From assembly GCA_023132075.1 (NCBI GenBank), contig JAGLYT010000093.1, forward strand, positions 1 to 6,575: a stretch of 6,575 nt of DNA, read 5' to 3'. The first letter of the stretch is position 1; every line of letters starts with the position of its first letter. A program made the translations under genes and the position numbers. Origin of the DNA: JAGLHV01 sp023132075 [NCBI: bacterium]. GTDB taxonomy: Bacteria > CBDUZB01 > JAGLHV01. This document shows, piece after piece, positions 6,300 through 6,575 of the stretch. A model generated the notes under the pieces. That model ran no database searches and was not told the origin of the DNA. It saw only the letters and a program-made list of their open reading frames with translations.

Positions 6300-6575
6300 A
6301 AATCTTTTCCGGTAATTATCTTATAGATATCCAGGTATTTCCGGCTGGTTTTTTGCACTATTGTCTCGGGTAAAGGAGTAGAAAAGGTTTCCTTTTTATC
6401 CAAATCCCCACGGCTAATCAAATAATCCCTTACAAACTGTTTATCGAAACTTGCCTGCGATCTGCCCACTTCATAATCATCCTTCGGCCAAAACCGGGAT
6501 GAATCAGGGGTCAACACCTCATCAATTAAAATAAGTTCATCTTCGTATAAACCAAACTCAAACTTAGTATCAGCA
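6290..6575 (-). CDS. purC: SAICAR synthetase (PurC), C-terminal part, cut by the window edge
   Basis: Phosphoribosylaminoimidazole-succinocarboxamide synthase joins CAIR and aspartate using ATP in de novo purine synthesis. The frame is open from base 6574 to the TAA at 6292-6290 and encodes the last 94 residues. [13 protein letters not shown] (read across the GTG at 6517, which is an internal Val codon and not a start) and [11 protein letters not shown] are diagnostic for the C-terminal region of PurC proteins of the longer type. The ending [23 protein letters not shown] is the usual C-terminal helix of this family. The ATP-binding N-terminal domain and the true start lie beyond the window. 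pckG follows on the same strand after 235 bases, but the gap is full of inverted repeats, so co-transcription is uncertain. Confidence 0.95.
   Translation of the reverse strand, partial: ADTKFEFGLYEDELILIDEVLTPDSSRFWPKDDYEVGRSQASFDKQFVRDYLISRGDLDKKETFSTPLPETIVQKTSRKYLDIYKIITGKDLIQ

Noticed and set aside
6290-6517. A separate small gene starting at the GTG at 6517
   Set aside because: The frame continues upstream to the window edge with PurC sequence, and the GTG is the Val codon in DEVLTPDSS.

Overview
The window is an AT-rich, gene-dense bacterial segment with six protein-coding genes, two of them cut by the window edges. Standard genetic code, Shine-Dalgarno sites of the AGGGG/AAGGGAG/AAGGGGGG type and one TTG start are visible. 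The GTP-type PEP carboxykinase, the type II ketosynthase pair and the nine-helix sensor kinase suggest an uncultured, probably anaerobic bacterium, perhaps one of the candidate phyla such as Omnitrophota or Atribacterota. That placement is an impression from protein style and cannot be proved here.

Plus strand, 1-4171. The window opens inside the last codons of a gene whose short tail aligns with the C-terminus of beta-ketoacyl synthases. One base after its stop, a complete ketosynthase begins (68-1315). Its active-site signature, STGCTS, resembles the KS-alpha subunits of type II polyketide systems more than housekeeping FabF. After a 13-base gap comes a membrane sensor histidine kinase (1329-3524; nine predicted helices, GAF, HisKA, HATPase). 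It is followed after 44 bases by a response regulator whose output domain is an XRE/Cro-type helix-turn-helix (3569-4171). Spacing and shared strand suggest one transcription unit: a specialised acyl/polyketide condensation module ending in its own two-component system. The kinase has Lys where HisKA kinases normally carry the phosphatase Asn/Thr.

Minus strand, 6575-4168. The 3' end of purC (purine biosynthesis) is followed, after 235 bases, by pckG (GTP-type phosphoenolpyruvate carboxykinase). The pckG stop overlaps the response-regulator stop tail to tail by four bases, leaving no room for a terminator between the two units. The PEPCK keeps its P-loop and metal ligands but lacks the usual WPGFG guanine-pocket segment.

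The purC-pckG gap is the only sizeable non-coding region. It holds at least four consecutive inverted repeats, two of which look like dispersed REP-type intergenic palindromes, and then an AT-rich leader with a strong ribosome binding site for pckG. No tRNA, rRNA, CRISPR array, transposase or integrase is visible.
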